64,000 bases of DNA, taken from assembly GCF_000720765.1 (NCBI RefSeq), contig NZ_JODC01000001.1, positions 372,001 through 436,000 on the forward strand, written 5' to 3'. Shown in pieces: positions 53,219 through 62,612 of this stretch; the stretch's first letter is position 1; each line of letters opens with the position of its first letter. Source of the stretch: Streptomyces sp. NRRL S-646 (GTDB lineage Bacteria > Actinomycetota > Actinomycetes > Streptomycetales > Streptomycetaceae). Both the position numbers and the translations under genes were made by a program. The notes beneath the pieces are model-generated. The model searched no databases and was not told the DNA's origin. It saw nothing but the letters and a program-made list of their open reading frames with translations.

Positions 53219-54112
53219 TTACGGCCCCTCGTGCGTCCCCTGCTCCAGAAGCGCCATCAGCGCCCGGGCCGCGGGGCTGGTGGCCTGGAGCGGCGGCAGC
53301 AGCGCCACCGTCTCGTAGACCGCCTCGCCGGTGCCCTTCACCGGCACGGCGGTGAGCGCCTCCCGCTTGTGCCGGAAATGCCGGGGCACGACCGCGATGC
53401 CGAGGTTCTCGTCCACCAGGTCCAGCAGGCTGTGCACGTCGTTCACCTCCAGCGCCACGGTGCGCCGTACGCCCGCCGCGGCGAAGGCCGTGTCGGTGGT
53501 GCGGCGCGGCCCCCAGTCGGGGTGGAAGTCCACGAACACCTCCCCGCCGAGCTCCTCCGGCGTCACCGCCGCGCCGCCCGTCGCCAGACGGTGGGTGGGA
53601 TGGCACAGCACCGTCATCGGCTCACCGGTCAGCGACACCGAGCGCAGCTGGTCGGTGTCCGCCTGCGTCCGGTAGGCGAACGCCAGGTCCAGGCGACCGG
53701 CCGCGACCTCCTCCGCGAGCACGCCCGAGCCCGCCTGCCGCAGCCGTATCTCCACATCCGGGTGACGCCGCCGGAACGCGGCGAGCAGCCCCGCCACATG
53801 CACCCCCGCGATGCACTGCTCGGTGCCCAGCGCGAGCGTGCCGCGCAGCACGCCCTGCACGGCCGCGACCGCCTCGTGCGCCGACCGCACCTGCGCCAGG
53901 ATCCGCTCAGCCTCGCCCAGCAGCGCCCGACCCGCCTCCGTGAGCGTGACCCGGCGGGTCGTCCGCACGAACAGCGGGGTCTGCAACTCCCGCTCCAGCG
54001 CCCGGATCGAGGCCGACAGTCCCGACTGGGACACCATCAGCCGTTCCGCCGCCCGGGTGAAATGCTGGTCCTCGGCGACCGCGACAAAGTGCTGGAGATG
54101 GCGCAGTTCCAT
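53219..54112 (-). CDS. LysR-family transcriptional regulator
   Basis: 297 residues. MELRHLQHFVAVAEDQHFTR and SQSGLSASIRALERELQTPL form the winged helix, followed by a LysR effector domain. Divergent from an aldo/keto reductase with a T-N11-A palindrome between them, so that reductase is the likely target. Confidence 0.87.
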   Translation of the reverse strand: MELRHLQHFVAVAEDQHFTRAAERLMVSQSGLSASIRALERELQTPLFVRTTRRVTLTEAGRALLGEAERILAQVRSAHEAVAAVQGVLRGTLALGTEQCIAGVHVAGLLAAFRRRHPDVEIRLRQAGSGVLAEEVAAGRLDLAFAYRTQADTDQLRSVSLTGEPMTVLCHPTHRLATGGAAVTPEELGGEVFVDFHPDWGPRRTTDTAFAAAGVRRTVALEVNDVHSLLDLVDENLGIAVVPRHFRHKREALTAVPVKGTGEAVYETVALLPPLQATSPAARALMALLEQGTHEGP

Positions 54113-54113
54113 A

Positions 54114-54136
54114 ATTGAGAAGCCTATCCGCTCAAT
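54114..54136. promoter_or_regulatory. LysR operator candidate
   Basis: ATTGAG and CTCAAT are perfect 6-bp arms separated by 11 bp, containing the T-N11-A LysR pattern, immediately upstream of the lysR start in the divergent region. Confidence 0.6.
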
Positions 54137-54250
54137 CCCATCGCATTCTCCTGTTGGACCACTGCCCGCAGGTCGCGAAAGATATGGGGTGCCGGCTTCC
54201 CTCACGTTCCGGGAACCGGGAAACCGTGTGCCAACCCCTCTGGAGTCGCG

Positions 54251-55243
54251 TTGTACACCGCACACCCCGACCGTTACGCGGACCTGCCCTACCGGCGCAC
54301 CGGACGCAGCGGCCTGAAGCTCCCCGCGATCTCGCTCGGCCTGTGGCACAACTTCGGTCCCGACCGGCCGGTCGAGACCCAGCGGGCCATCCTGCGCCGC
54401 GCCTTCGACCTCGGCGTCACCCACTTCGACCTGGCCAACAACTACGGCCCGCCGCCCGGCGCGGCCGAGTCCGCGCTCGGTGAGTTCCTGAAGGCGGACT
54501 TCGCTCCGTACCGCGACGAGCTGGTCATCTCCACCAAGGCCGGGTACCACATGTGGGCCGGCCCGTACGGTGAGTGGGGCTCCCGCAAGTACCTGCTGTC
54601 CTCGCTCGACCAGAGCCTTGGGCGGATGGGCCTGGACTACGTCGACATCTTCTACTCGCACCGCCCCGACCCGGAGACTCCCCTGGAGGAGACGATGGGC
54701 GCCCTGCACTCGGCGGTCCAGCAGGGCAAGGCGCTGTACGCCGGCATCTCCAACTACTCGCCCGAGCAGACCCGCGAGGCCGCCCGCATCCTGAGCGAGC
54801 TGGGTACGCCCCTCCTCATCCATCAGCCGCGCTACTCGATGCTGGCGCGAGGCCCGGAGGAGTCGGGGCTGCTGGACACGCTGGACGAGCTCCAGGTCGG
54901 TTCCATCGTCTTCTCCCCGCTGGAGCAGGGCGTGCTGACCGCCCGCTACCTCGACGGCATCCCGGAGGACTCGCGGGCCGCGAGCGACAGCCCGTTCCTG
55001 AACTCGGACAGGCTCACCGAGGAACTGGTCGGCCAGCTGCGCGCCCTCGACGAGATCGCCAAGGGCCGCGGCCAGACCCTCGCCCAGCTGGCCCTGGCCT
55101 GGGTGCTGCGCGGCGGCCGGGTCACCTCCGCGCTGGTCGGTGCGAGCAGCGCGCAGCAGATCGAGGACAGCGTCGCGGCCACCCGCAACCTGGACTTCGA
55201 CGCCGACGAACTGGCCCGCATCGACGCGATCATCAAGCAGTAG
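54251..55243 (+). CDS. Aldo/keto reductase (YghZ / glyceraldehyde-3-phosphate reductase type)
   Basis: 330 residues from TTG 54251, GGAG 6 nt before. THFDLANNYGPPPGAAESAL (Asp, Tyr), LVISTKAGYHMWAGPYGEWG (Lys plus the YghZ-specific loop), DIFYSHRPDPETPLEETM (His) and cofactor ALVGASSAQQIED. Full catalytic tetrad. Reduces reactive aldehydes such as methylglyoxal in this subfamily. Probably controlled by the divergent LysR. Confidence 0.9.
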   Translation: MYTAHPDRYADLPYRRTGRSGLKLPAISLGLWHNFGPDRPVETQRAILRRAFDLGVTHFDLANNYGPPPGAAESALGEFLKADFAPYRDELVISTKAGYHMWAGPYGEWGSRKYLLSSLDQSLGRMGLDYVDIFYSHRPDPETPLEETMGALHSAVQQGKALYAGISNYSPEQTREAARILSELGTPLLIHQPRYSMLARGPEESGLLDTLDELQVGSIVFSPLEQGVLTARYLDGIPEDSRAASDSPFLNSDRLTEELVGQLRALDEIAKGRGQTLAQLALAWVLRGGRVTSALVGASSAQQIEDSVAATRNLDFDADELARIDAIIKQ

Positions 55244-55265
55244 GACGCTCGTCGACGTCCCGGAG

Positions 55266-55295
55266 GCGGGCCGCTACCCCTGAGGGGCGGCCCGC
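55266..55295. terminator. Bidirectional hairpin terminator
   Basis: GCGGGCCGC (55266-55274) and GCGGCCCGC (55287-55295), with an inner CCCC/GGGG stem, between convergent reductase and DUF1905 genes. Confidence 0.7.
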
Positions 55296-55313
55296 TGCCG
55301 TGCCAGGAGACCG

Positions 55314-55601
55314 TCAGGAGCTGAGCCGTTCCTCCAGGTGCACGGTCACCCTGTCGCCCTCGCCCTTCCCGATGGCCTTGCGGATGCCGGCCTTCACCGG
55401 CAGTTTGTGCGTGCCGTCGCCCAAGGCCATGAACGAGCTGCGGAACGGATGCCCGTCGATCGTTCCGCGGACCTTGACGAGCCCGCGGGTACCGAAGAAC
55501 TCGACGCTCTTCGGCCAGACGAGAAAGGTCCAGCCGCCGTCACTCGGGCTCTTGCGCAGGACGGCGGTGAACTCCTCGTCCAGCTCGGTGGTCGTGGTCA
55601 T
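55314..55601 (-). CDS. DUF1905-family protein
   Basis: 95 residues, all-beta. [20 protein letters not shown] and [20 protein letters not shown] match the small DUF1905 domain. ATG 55601 is preceded by GGAGG. Function unknown. Confidence 0.78.
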   Translation of the reverse strand: MTTTTELDEEFTAVLRKSPSDGGWTFLVWPKSVEFFGTRGLVKVRGTIDGHPFRSSFMALGDGTHKLPVKAGIRKAIGKGEGDRVTVHLEERLSS

Positions 55602-55671
55602 GATCGTTCCTCCGCTCGCGGTGGTCATGTACTCAAGAGACCACCGCGAGCGCGGAAACTCATCGACCGGC

Positions 55672-56055
55672 TCACGCCCCAGCCGGCACCCGGTCCAGGA
55701 AACCGAGCACGGAGCGGATACGGCCGTCCGCGTCCAGCGTGATCACGTCGAAGCCGGCCACGGGCGCCGAGCCGTCGGCCTCGCTCACCAGCTCCCAGGA
55801 GAAACGCGCCGTGTCGTGGTGACCGTCCACGGCGCCGGTCAGCCGGAAGGCGAAACCCGGGAACTGCCCGTGCGCCGCGGTGATCAGGGCCGCGATCTCC
55901 TCGTGGCCGCCGACGGCGGCGAGCGGGTCGGTGTACGTGCCGTCCGTCGCCCAGGCGGCGGCGACCGCCTTCGCCAGCGCCTCCGGCTCGCTCGCGTTCC
56001 AGGCCTCGAAATAGCGGGCGACGGCGTTCTCGTGACGGTCGGTGTTTGCGGACAT
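55672..56055 (-). CDS. NTF2-like/SnoaL-family protein
   Basis: 127 residues: [20 protein letters not shown], then [20 protein letters not shown] and [20 protein letters not shown], the typical NTF2 alpha+beta pattern. Enzymatic activity unknown. The gap after its start (56056-56379, 324 bp) holds one promoter candidate and nothing else recognisable. Confidence 0.8.
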   Translation of the reverse strand: MSANTDRHENAVARYFEAWNASEPEALAKAVAAAWATDGTYTDPLAAVGGHEEIAALITAAHGQFPGFAFRLTGAVDGHHDTARFSWELVSEADGSAPVAGFDVITLDADGRIRSVLGFLDRVPAGA

Positions 56056-56243
56056 GGGAAATCAGCCTCCATCGAGGTCGTAGCTGCTGGTCAGGACCCG
56101 GATTCGCGGTTTCGGCGACCCGGTACGACAACCATGCCCGGTGCCTGAGCGAGCGTCGATTACCCCTCGGGTAATGGCGGCACTCGCAGGGTTTCGGCCA
56201 ACTGCCCCTGTGAATATGCCAGGAGACTGGCCGGAAAGTCGTG

Positions 56244-56271
56244 GTGACAGTGATTCAGTAGTGAACATACT
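56244..56271 (+). promoter_or_regulatory. Candidate promoter of the FHA-ABC operon
   Basis: GTGACA, a 16-bp spacer and CATACT, about 108 nt before the GTG start at 56380. Confidence 0.4.
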
Positions 56272-56379
56272 CAACAGTCAAGGGACTTCACGGCGAGCGA
56301 AGAAGCGATCACCCACAGCACATGAGCCGCACCGAAAGCGAGGCCGGCCGACAGGCGAGCGAGCAGCGGGGGAGCGAAC

Positions 56380-56790
56380 GTGCACGACGAGTTCTTATGC
56401 CACGTCACGGCTTACGGGACCTGCGGAGGTGAGCGTATCGGTGTGCCCTTGGGCACCTACCGGGCTCCCACGCTCGCCCTCGCGCTGTGGTGGCTGCGCG
56501 ACCGCGCGAACTGGATCGCCGACCGGCTCGATCCGCAACCGGAGGCGGAGCACTTCCCGCCGAGTTCGCTCGTCCCCGTCGCCGACACCGTGCCCGACGT
56601 ACCGGCCGTACTGCGATCGTGGTGTCGCAACCCGGCCCAACAGGAGCTGGTCGCCGACGAGTTGGCGGGCGGGCGGCTGGTGCGGATCGCGACCCGCGAC
56701 GAGACCACCGAGTATGAGCTGCTGGCCGAGTCCGTCGACGCCCTGCGTATGCAGCGGACCATCCCGGCGCTCGTCCTGCCCGTCGGCTGA
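56380..56790 (+). CDS. Hypothetical protein with TTA at codon 6
   Basis: 136-residue soluble protein, GTG start with GGGGGAG 5 nt upstream. No domain recognised. Trp-rich stretch ALALWWLRDRANWIADRLD and a C-terminal strand LLAESVDALRMQRTIPALVL. Codon 6 (56395-56397) is TTA, where bldA control is most effective. Starts the FHA-ABC/kinase region; 59 nt separate it from the transporter. Confidence 0.7.
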   Translation: MHDEFLCHVTAYGTCGGERIGVPLGTYRAPTLALALWWLRDRANWIADRLDPQPEAEHFPPSSLVPVADTVPDVPAVLRSWCRNPAQQELVADELAGGRLVRIATRDETTEYELLAESVDALRMQRTIPALVLPVG

Positions 56791-56849
56791 GCGCCGGAGG
56801 CACCCGCCACGCCGGGCGCACATGAGGACGAATCGGTAGAATTCACTTC

Positions 56850-59189
56850 ATGGCAGAGCGGCCTGCAGCGCCGACTGCGCCCGAACTCGTTCTGGAGACC
56901 GAGGCGGGCTCCACGGTGATGACCCCGGGCCGCGACTACCACGTCGGACGCGACCCCTTGAGCGACATCGTCATAGACGATGCACGGGTCTCGTGGCACC
57001 ACGCGGTGCTGCGCCCCGAGGCCGGCAGCTGGACCATCGAGGACGAGAACAGCACCAACGGCACCTTCGCCGACGGCCGCCGCATCCACGAGCGGGGCGT
57101 GGGCCCCGGCAGCGTCATCCGCTTCGGCAACCCCTCCGACGGCCCGTGCGCCGTCCTCGTCAGTCCTGCGACGCCGGACCCCGAGCGCCCCTCCGCGGTG
57201 TCGATGCCCGGCCTGACCGGCACCTTCCGGCGGCCCACCACCGTACGGCCGCTGCCCACCCGCACCGTCCGCATCGGCCGCGCCGCCGACAACGACCTGG
57301 TCATCGACGACCTCGTGGTCTCCCGGCACCACGCCGAACTGCGCGCCCTGCCCGACGGCAGCTACGAGATCGCCGACCTCGGCAGCCACAACGGCACCTT
57401 CCTCAACGGCTCACCCGTGGACGCCGCCCCGATCGGCGCCGGCGACATCGTCGGCATCGGACACTCCGCGTTCTGCCTGGTCGGCGACCAACTGCAGGAG
57501 TACGTCGACACCGGCGAGGTCTCCCTCGACGTGCAGGACCTCACCGTCGCCGTCGACCACGGCCGCAAGACCCTGCTCGACGACGTGTCGTTCCCGGTGG
57601 GGGAGAAGTGCCTGCTCGCGGTCGTCGGCCCGAGCGGCGCCGGCAAGTCCACACTCCTGAACGCCCTCACCGGGCAGCGGCCCGCCGACCACGGCACCGT
57701 GCTCTACGACGGCCGCGACCTCTACCGCGACTACGCCGAGCTGCGCCAGCGCATCGGACTGGTCCCCCAGGACGACATCCTGCACGCCCAGCTCACCGTC
57801 CGCAGAGCTCTGTCCTACGCCGCCGAGCTGCGCTTCCCCGAGGACACGGTGAAGGCAGAGCGGCGCGCCCGCGTGGACGAGGTGATCCGCGAACTGGGCC
57901 TCGAGCAGCGCGCCGACCAGCCGGTGCACAGCCTGTCCGGAGGACAGCGCAAGCGGGTCAGCGTGGCCCTGGAGCTGCTGACCAAGCCGTCGCTGCTCTT
58001 CCTCGACGAACCGACCTCCGGCCTCGACCCCGGCATGGACCGCTCGGTGATGCACATGCTGCGCGGCCTCGCCGACGACGGCCGCACCGTCATCGTCGTC
58101 ACCCACAGCGTGCTGAGCCTCGACGTGTGCGACCGGCTCCTCGTGCTCGCACCCGGCGGCAGGATCGCCTACTACGGCCGGCCCGACGACGCTCTTGCCT
58201 TCTTCGGTTTCGAGCAGTGGCCGGAGGCCTTCGAAGCCTTCGAACACGACGACCGCGACTGGGCCGGCGACTACCGCTTCTCGCCCTTCCACCGGCACTA
58301 CATCACCGAAGCCACCGCACAGCCCCGCGTACCCCGCTCGGGCCCGGTCGTGATCACCCCGCCCGCCCGGCCCCGCAGCCGGGGCGCGCAGCTCGGCACG
58401 CTGGTGCGTCGCTACACCGCCGCGCTCGGTGCCGACCGCACCTTCCTCGCCATCATGATCGCCCTGCCGTTCGTGATGGGCGCCATGGCCCGCGCCCTGG
58501 CCGGCAGCAGGCTCACGCAGGAGACCGCGATGAACGCGCTGCTCATCCTGTGCGTCGGCGGGGTCCTCACCGGCGCGGCGAACGCCGTGCGCGAACTCGT
58601 CAAGGAACGCACCATCTACCAGCGCGAGCGGGCCGTGGGCCTGTCCAGATCGGCGTACCTGATGTCGAAGGTCGTCGTACTGGGCGCGATCACCGTGCTG
58701 CAGGCCGTGGTGCTCACCCTCGTGGCCCTCGCAGGCGTCGACCTCAACGCACCCGGCGGCGAAGGCGTGTTGATGCCGCCCCTTGTCGAAATCACCGTCG
58801 CCGTCGCCCTGCTGGCGTTCACGGCGATGACGCTCGGGCTGCTGGTGTCGGCGCTGGTGCGCAAGGAGGAGGTGACGATGCCGCTGCTGGTGCTGCTCGC
58901 CATCGTCCAGGTCGTCTTCTGCGGCGCCCTCCTGAAGCTCCACGGAGTGCCGGGTCTGGAGCAGCTGTCCTGGCTGGTGCCCTCCCGGTGGGCACTCGGC
59001 GCGATGGCCGGCACCGTCGGCCTCGCGCGGATCGTGCCCGGCGACCTGACCGGCGATCCGCTGTTCAAGCACTCGGCCGGGGTGTGGCTGCTGAACATCG
59101 CCATGCTGGTGGTGCTCTCGGCGGTCTTCTGCTTCGCCGTCTCCCGGCTGCTGCGCCGGCACGAACCCTCCGTGATGCGGAAGTCGTGA
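56850..59189 (+). CDS. Double-FHA ABC transporter (Rv1747-like)
   Basis: 779 residues. FHA1 about 20-95 (HVGRDPLSD, VSWHH, NSTNGTF), a Thr-rich linker 105-138, FHA2 139-205 (RIGRAADND, VSRHH, SHNGTFLNG). The ATPase follows: GPSGAGKST (260-268), Q-loop VPQDD, LSGGQRKR and FLDEPTSGLD. The C-terminus has six ABC2-type helices. Half-transporter of ABCG form. Mycobacterial Rv1747 is phosphorylated on its inter-FHA threonines by kinase PknF encoded next to it; the kinase two genes downstream suggests the same. Exported substrate unknown. Confidence 0.92.
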   Translation: MAERPAAPTAPELVLETEAGSTVMTPGRDYHVGRDPLSDIVIDDARVSWHHAVLRPEAGSWTIEDENSTNGTFADGRRIHERGVGPGSVIRFGNPSDGPCAVLVSPATPDPERPSAVSMPGLTGTFRRPTTVRPLPTRTVRIGRAADNDLVIDDLVVSRHHAELRALPDGSYEIADLGSHNGTFLNGSPVDAAPIGAGDIVGIGHSAFCLVGDQLQEYVDTGEVSLDVQDLTVAVDHGRKTLLDDVSFPVGEKCLLAVVGPSGAGKSTLLNALTGQRPADHGTVLYDGRDLYRDYAELRQRIGLVPQDDILHAQLTVRRALSYAAELRFPEDTVKAERRARVDEVIRELGLEQRADQPVHSLSGGQRKRVSVALELLTKPSLLFLDEPTSGLDPGMDRSVMHMLRGLADDGRTVIVVTHSVLSLDVCDRLLVLAPGGRIAYYGRPDDALAFFGFEQWPEAFEAFEHDDRDWAGDYRFSPFHRHYITEATAQPRVPRSGPVVITPPARPRSRGAQLGTLVRRYTAALGADRTFLAIMIALPFVMGAMARALAGSRLTQETAMNALLILCVGGVLTGAANAVRELVKERTIYQRERAVGLSRSAYLMSKVVVLGAITVLQAVVLTLVALAGVDLNAPGGEGVLMPPLVEITVAVALLAFTAMTLGLLVSALVRKEEVTMPLLVLLAIVQVVFCGALLKLHGVPGLEQLSWLVPSRWALGAMAGTVGLARIVPGDLTGDPLFKHSAGVWLLNIAMLVVLSAVFCFAVSRLLRRHEPSVMRKS

Positions 59190-59734
59190 TGGCGACCCCC
59201 GGCTTCCGGCCCACCCACGTCGTCCCCCAGCGCGGCATGCCCGCCTGGGAAGACCCCGACCCGGCCCGCCCCACTGTGCCGCTCGACCCGCTGCTGCCGG
59301 TCCAGCTCGTCGAGCGGCGCGGCGACTGGGGCCACGTGCTGTGCGCCAACGGCTGGTCCGCCTGGGTCGACGGCCGCTTCCTGGTCGCCGTGCCGCAGGA
59401 CCCGCCCGCCACCGGCGGCCCCCAGGCCCGCACCCCCGATCCGCGCCCCCTGCTCGCCCGCACCGAACAGACCCTGGCCCGCTACCGCAGCGCGGTCGAG
59501 GAACTGGCCCGCGGCGGCCTCGACGGCGAGTCCTTCCGCGGCCGTACGCAGGGACTGCGCATCGGGGTCGTCGTGGACGGCGAGTCCGTGTGGCTGTACG
59601 ACACCGAACAGGGACGCTGGGTGTACGGCGACGGGAAGCACCTGAGCACGTACGCCACCGACGACGAACCCCGCGCCGCTCCGGCCGACCCCGGCCACGC
59701 CCCCACCCAGGTCGTGACCCCCGATGGCCCGTGA
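59189..59734 (+). CDS. SH3-like domain protein of the FHA-ABC/kinase operon
   Basis: 181 residues. Early beta segment LPVQLVERRGDWGHVLCANG and WSAWVDGRFLVAV resembles a bacterial SH3 domain; the rest is unassigned, with VVVDGESVWLYDTEQGRW near the end. No signal peptide. Its start overlaps the transporter stop as TGATG and its stop lies inside the kinase start, so the three genes are translationally coupled. Confidence 0.7.
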   Translation: MATPGFRPTHVVPQRGMPAWEDPDPARPTVPLDPLLPVQLVERRGDWGHVLCANGWSAWVDGRFLVAVPQDPPATGGPQARTPDPRPLLARTEQTLARYRSAVEELARGGLDGESFRGRTQGLRIGVVVDGESVWLYDTEQGRWVYGDGKHLSTYATDDEPRAAPADPGHAPTQVVTPDGP

Positions 59735-60719
59735 CACGAGCCTGTTCTCGGGCCGGCCCTCCGAACTGATCGGCCGGCAGGTCGCCGGCTACCGCATCGA
59801 GCGCGAGATCGGCCGCGGCGGCATGGCCGTCGTCTACCGCGCCCGCGACCTGCGTCTGGACCGCACGGTCGCCCTCAAGCTGCTCGCCCCCGAACTCGCC
59901 CGCAACGACACCTTCCGCCTCCGCTTCACCCACGAGTCCCGGGCCGCCGCCGCGATCGACCACCCGCACATCGTGCCGGTCTACGAGGCCGGCGAGACGG
60001 ACGGCCTCCTGTACATCGCCATGCGCTACGTCGAAGGCAGCGACCTGCGTCATCTCCTCGACCGGCGGGGCCCGCTCGCGCCCGCGGCCGCGCTGCGCAT
60101 CGCCGCGCAGGTCGCCTCCGCGCTGGATGCCGCCCACGAGCACGGACTGGTCCACCGGGACGTCAAACCCGGCAACATCCTGGTCGCCCGCGGCACCGAC
60201 AGCGACCACCCCGAGCACGCCTACCTCACCGACTTCGGCCTGACGAAGAAGTCGCTGTCCCTGACCGGCTTCACGACCGTCGGCCAGTTCGTCGGCACCC
60301 TCGACTACGTGGCCCCGGAGCAGATCTCCGGTCGGCCCGTCGACGGGCGCTGCGACGTCTACGGGTTCGCCTGCGTCGTGTTCGAGTGCCTGGCGGGCCG
60401 CCCGCCCTTCCGGCGCGAGGACGACATGGCCCTGCTCTGGGCACACCAGTACGACCAGCCGCCACCGCTGACGGAGTCCCGCCCCGACCTCGCCCCGGCC
60501 GTCGACACCGTGTTCGCCAAGGCCCTGGCCAAGAGCCCGGACGAGCGCCACGACTCCTGCCTCGCGTTCGTCGCCGCCCTGCGCGGCGCCGTGGGCGGCG
60601 CCGCCCCGGGGATCGGCCACCCGCCGACGGAGGTGGACCTGCGGGCCGTGCACCCGGGCGGGGACCGGCCCGAGCCGCCGCCGCGCTGGGCCGAGCCGGT
60701 CTTCCGCGGCCGGAGCTGA
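59724..60719 (+). CDS. Cytosolic Ser/Thr protein kinase (Hanks type)
   Basis: 331 residues. Glycine loop EIGRGGMAVVYRA (28-40), VALKLL with Lys52, HRDVKPGN (144-151), DFG (170-172), activation loop to APE (197-199). After the kinase domain only a Pro/Gly tail remains; no membrane helix or PASTA repeats. It overlaps the SH3-like gene by 11 nt. Likely modifies the double-FHA transporter. Confidence 0.93.
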   Translation: MARDTSLFSGRPSELIGRQVAGYRIEREIGRGGMAVVYRARDLRLDRTVALKLLAPELARNDTFRLRFTHESRAAAAIDHPHIVPVYEAGETDGLLYIAMRYVEGSDLRHLLDRRGPLAPAAALRIAAQVASALDAAHEHGLVHRDVKPGNILVARGTDSDHPEHAYLTDFGLTKKSLSLTGFTTVGQFVGTLDYVAPEQISGRPVDGRCDVYGFACVVFECLAGRPPFRREDDMALLWAHQYDQPPPLTESRPDLAPAVDTVFAKALAKSPDERHDSCLAFVAALRGAVGGAAPGIGHPPTEVDLRAVHPGGDRPEPPPRWAEPVFRGRS

Positions 60720-60772
60720 GCGCTCTGCGAGATGTGGGGTGATGTGCCGTCTTTCCTGTGCGGCATCGTCGT

Positions 60773-60826
60773 GGCTGGTCGCGCCCACGCGGCGGAGCCG
60801 CATATGGATGCAGCCTCGCGCCCCTT
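60773..60826 (-). repeat. Dispersed REP-like intergenic repeat, copy 2
   Basis: Inverted relative of the element at 719-775: read on the minus strand it runs GGGGCGCGAGGC, ATATGCGGC, CCGCG, GCGCGACCAGCC. It contains a small GCGCCCC/GGGGCG hairpin at its edge and may act as the terminator after the kinase operon. Confidence 0.55.
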
Positions 60827-60855
60827 TGGGGCGGGCGGACGTCGCCCCGTTTTGC

Positions 60856-61272
60856 TCAGACCTCCTGGCCGAGCCCGCCCAGCGGTACCCGGCGTGCCAC
60901 GACCCTGCGGTGGCAGATGCGCCAGCCCGCGTCGACGCGCACCACGACGTCCTCGTACGTCACGGACCCGCACGAGCCGTCCGCCATGATCCCGAGCCCC
61001 TTGGAGCGGGCACGGACCCGGCCGTCGGCCGCCTCCTCGATCACCACGTTGGTCACGTGATGCGCCACCGGGTTCTTCCCGCCCAGCGCCAGCGCGGCCT
61101 CCTTGACGGCAGTGAGCCCGGTGACCTCGCCCTGCCCGAAGTCCGACAGGTCGTAGACGACGTCCGAGGTGAACACCTCGTCACAGAGGTCCAGTTCCCC
61201 GCCGTCGACCAGATGGCCGTGCAGGGCGATCAACTCGGTGACGGCCAGCCGGTCTTCGAGAGCCAACGCCAT
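60856..61272 (-). CDS. SnoaL/NTF2-like protein (bile-acid 7-alpha-dehydratase fold group)
   Basis: 138 residues: ALEDRLAVTELIALHGHLVD, DEVFTSDVVYDLSDFGQGEV, NPVAHHVTNVVIEEAADGRV, then WRICHRRVVARR. The His-His pair suits ring hydroxylase-beta/scytalone-dehydratase-like enzymes. Substrate unknown. GGGAA upstream of ATG 61272. Confidence 0.82.
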   Translation of the reverse strand: MALALEDRLAVTELIALHGHLVDGGELDLCDEVFTSDVVYDLSDFGQGEVTGLTAVKEAALALGGKNPVAHHVTNVVIEEAADGRVRARSKGLGIMADGSCGSVTYEDVVVRVDAGWRICHRRVVARRVPLGGLGQEV

Positions 61273-61325
61273 GGCGTTCCCTTCCCCTCGGCACCTCGAC
61301 TGATCGGACACTGCCACGGACGGCA

Positions 61326-62612
61326 TCATGCCTCCCACTCCTTTTCGGTCATCCCCCGCCGCCGCACCGGCCGCGCCAGCAGCGCGCCGAGGAAACCGGT
61401 CACCAGCCCCCACAGCACGGCGAAGCCCAGCGCGGTCCACACCTTCGGCTTCAGGAACAGGTCCCCGGACAGACCCCCGCCCAGGTCCCCGACGCCGAGC
61501 AACGACAGCCCGTAGTGCGCGTCGATCCGGCCCACCAGGCAGATCATGAGCACCGTCAGCGCGAGGGCGACGGCCATGTGCAGGGCATGCTGCCAGGCCC
61601 GCATCCGGGCCGGGGAACGCGCTGCCAGGACGAACGCGGCCGCCAGCAGCAGCACCGCGTCGACGACCACCAGCCACCACACCCTCCCGTCGTAGTCGGC
61701 GAGCGTGCGGAGGTTGAGCGTGGAGACCTCCTTCGTACGCAGCACCTCGTCGAGCACATGCGGCATGGGCAGCCCGAACGGCCCCTGCACCCGACCCGTC
61801 CAGGTGGCGCCGAGACCGAGCGTGAGCGCCAGCCAGACCAGGTTCGGCAGACCCAGCAGAACCACCGCCAGGGTCTGTGCGGAGTGGCCGCGGGTCACGG
61901 CGACGACCAGGGCGACGACGACACCCAGGGCGACGTACGCGAGCAGCAGCACGACCATGGCGTACGCGGCCGGCCGCACCGACTCCTGGAAGCGCAGCAG
62001 CCGCCCCGGCAGCGGCGCCCCGCGTGAGACCAGCAGCGCCAGCACCAGCACACCCGCCAGCCACAGCACACCGAACAACAGCGTCAGCGGCACGTCCGTC
62101 CTGAAGCCGACCTTCGGCGCCACGCCGAACAGGTCGCCGATGTCGCCGAGGGTGCCGTTGCCGAGGTCGACCGCGAAGGTCTGGCGGGCGCCGAGGGCCA
62201 GGCCGAGCAGCGCCAGCAGCCACACCACGGCGACCCGGGCCGCCCACCCGGCCAGCTCCGCGGCGCCGGCGACGGCCCGGTGCCGCAACGGGCGCAGGAA
62301 ACCTGCCGCGAGGACGAGGGCCCCGGCCAGTGTCACCGACAGCGGGATCACGGTCATTCCGGCCGCGGACTCGGCCAGCGCGCCGGCGTTTCCCGACAGC
62401 TCGATCGTGCCGCCGACGGCCGTCACCACCGTCGCCGCGACCACCCGGGGGAACGCGCCGTCCGGGAGATCCGCCGCCCCGGCCGCCCACAACCCCAGGC
62501 CGGCCACGATGCCCATGACGATCAGTGCGGTCAGCACCCCGGCCAGGGCCTGCACCCAGCCGTGGCGGGCGACGGCCAGGTCGGAGGGGGTTCGCGGGCT
62601 CACCCTCGCCAC
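61326..62612 (-). CDS. Streptophobe-type integral membrane protein
   Basis: 428 residues from GTG 62612 (GTG 62603 is as likely; neither has a good ribosome site). About ten hydrophobic helices separated by Arg-rich loops, with GNGTLGDIGDLFGVAPKVGF and LPMPHVLDEVLRTKEVSTLN outside. The composition and length match the large uncharacterised membrane family common in Streptomyces. Function unknown. Confidence 0.72.
   Translation of the reverse strand: MARVSPRTPSDLAVARHGWVQALAGVLTALIVMGIVAGLGLWAAGAADLPDGAFPRVVAATVVTAVGGTIELSGNAGALAESAAGMTVIPLSVTLAGALVLAAGFLRPLRHRAVAGAAELAGWAARVAVVWLLALLGLALGARQTFAVDLGNGTLGDIGDLFGVAPKVGFRTDVPLTLLFGVLWLAGVLVLALLVSRGAPLPGRLLRFQESVRPAAYAMVVLLLAYVALGVVVALVVAVTRGHSAQTLAVVLLGLPNLVWLALTLGLGATWTGRVQGPFGLPMPHVLDEVLRTKEVSTLNLRTLADYDGRVWWLVVVDAVLLLAAAFVLAARSPARMRAWQHALHMAVALALTVLMICLVGRIDAHYGLSLLGVGDLGGGLSGDLFLKPKVWTALGFAVLWGLVTGFLGALLARPVRRRGMTEKEWEA

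Noticed and set aside
57411..60803. An 1130-codon antisense frame across the transporter and kinase genes
   Set aside because: Same artefact; it spans three well-supported genes and lacks any recognisable domain.
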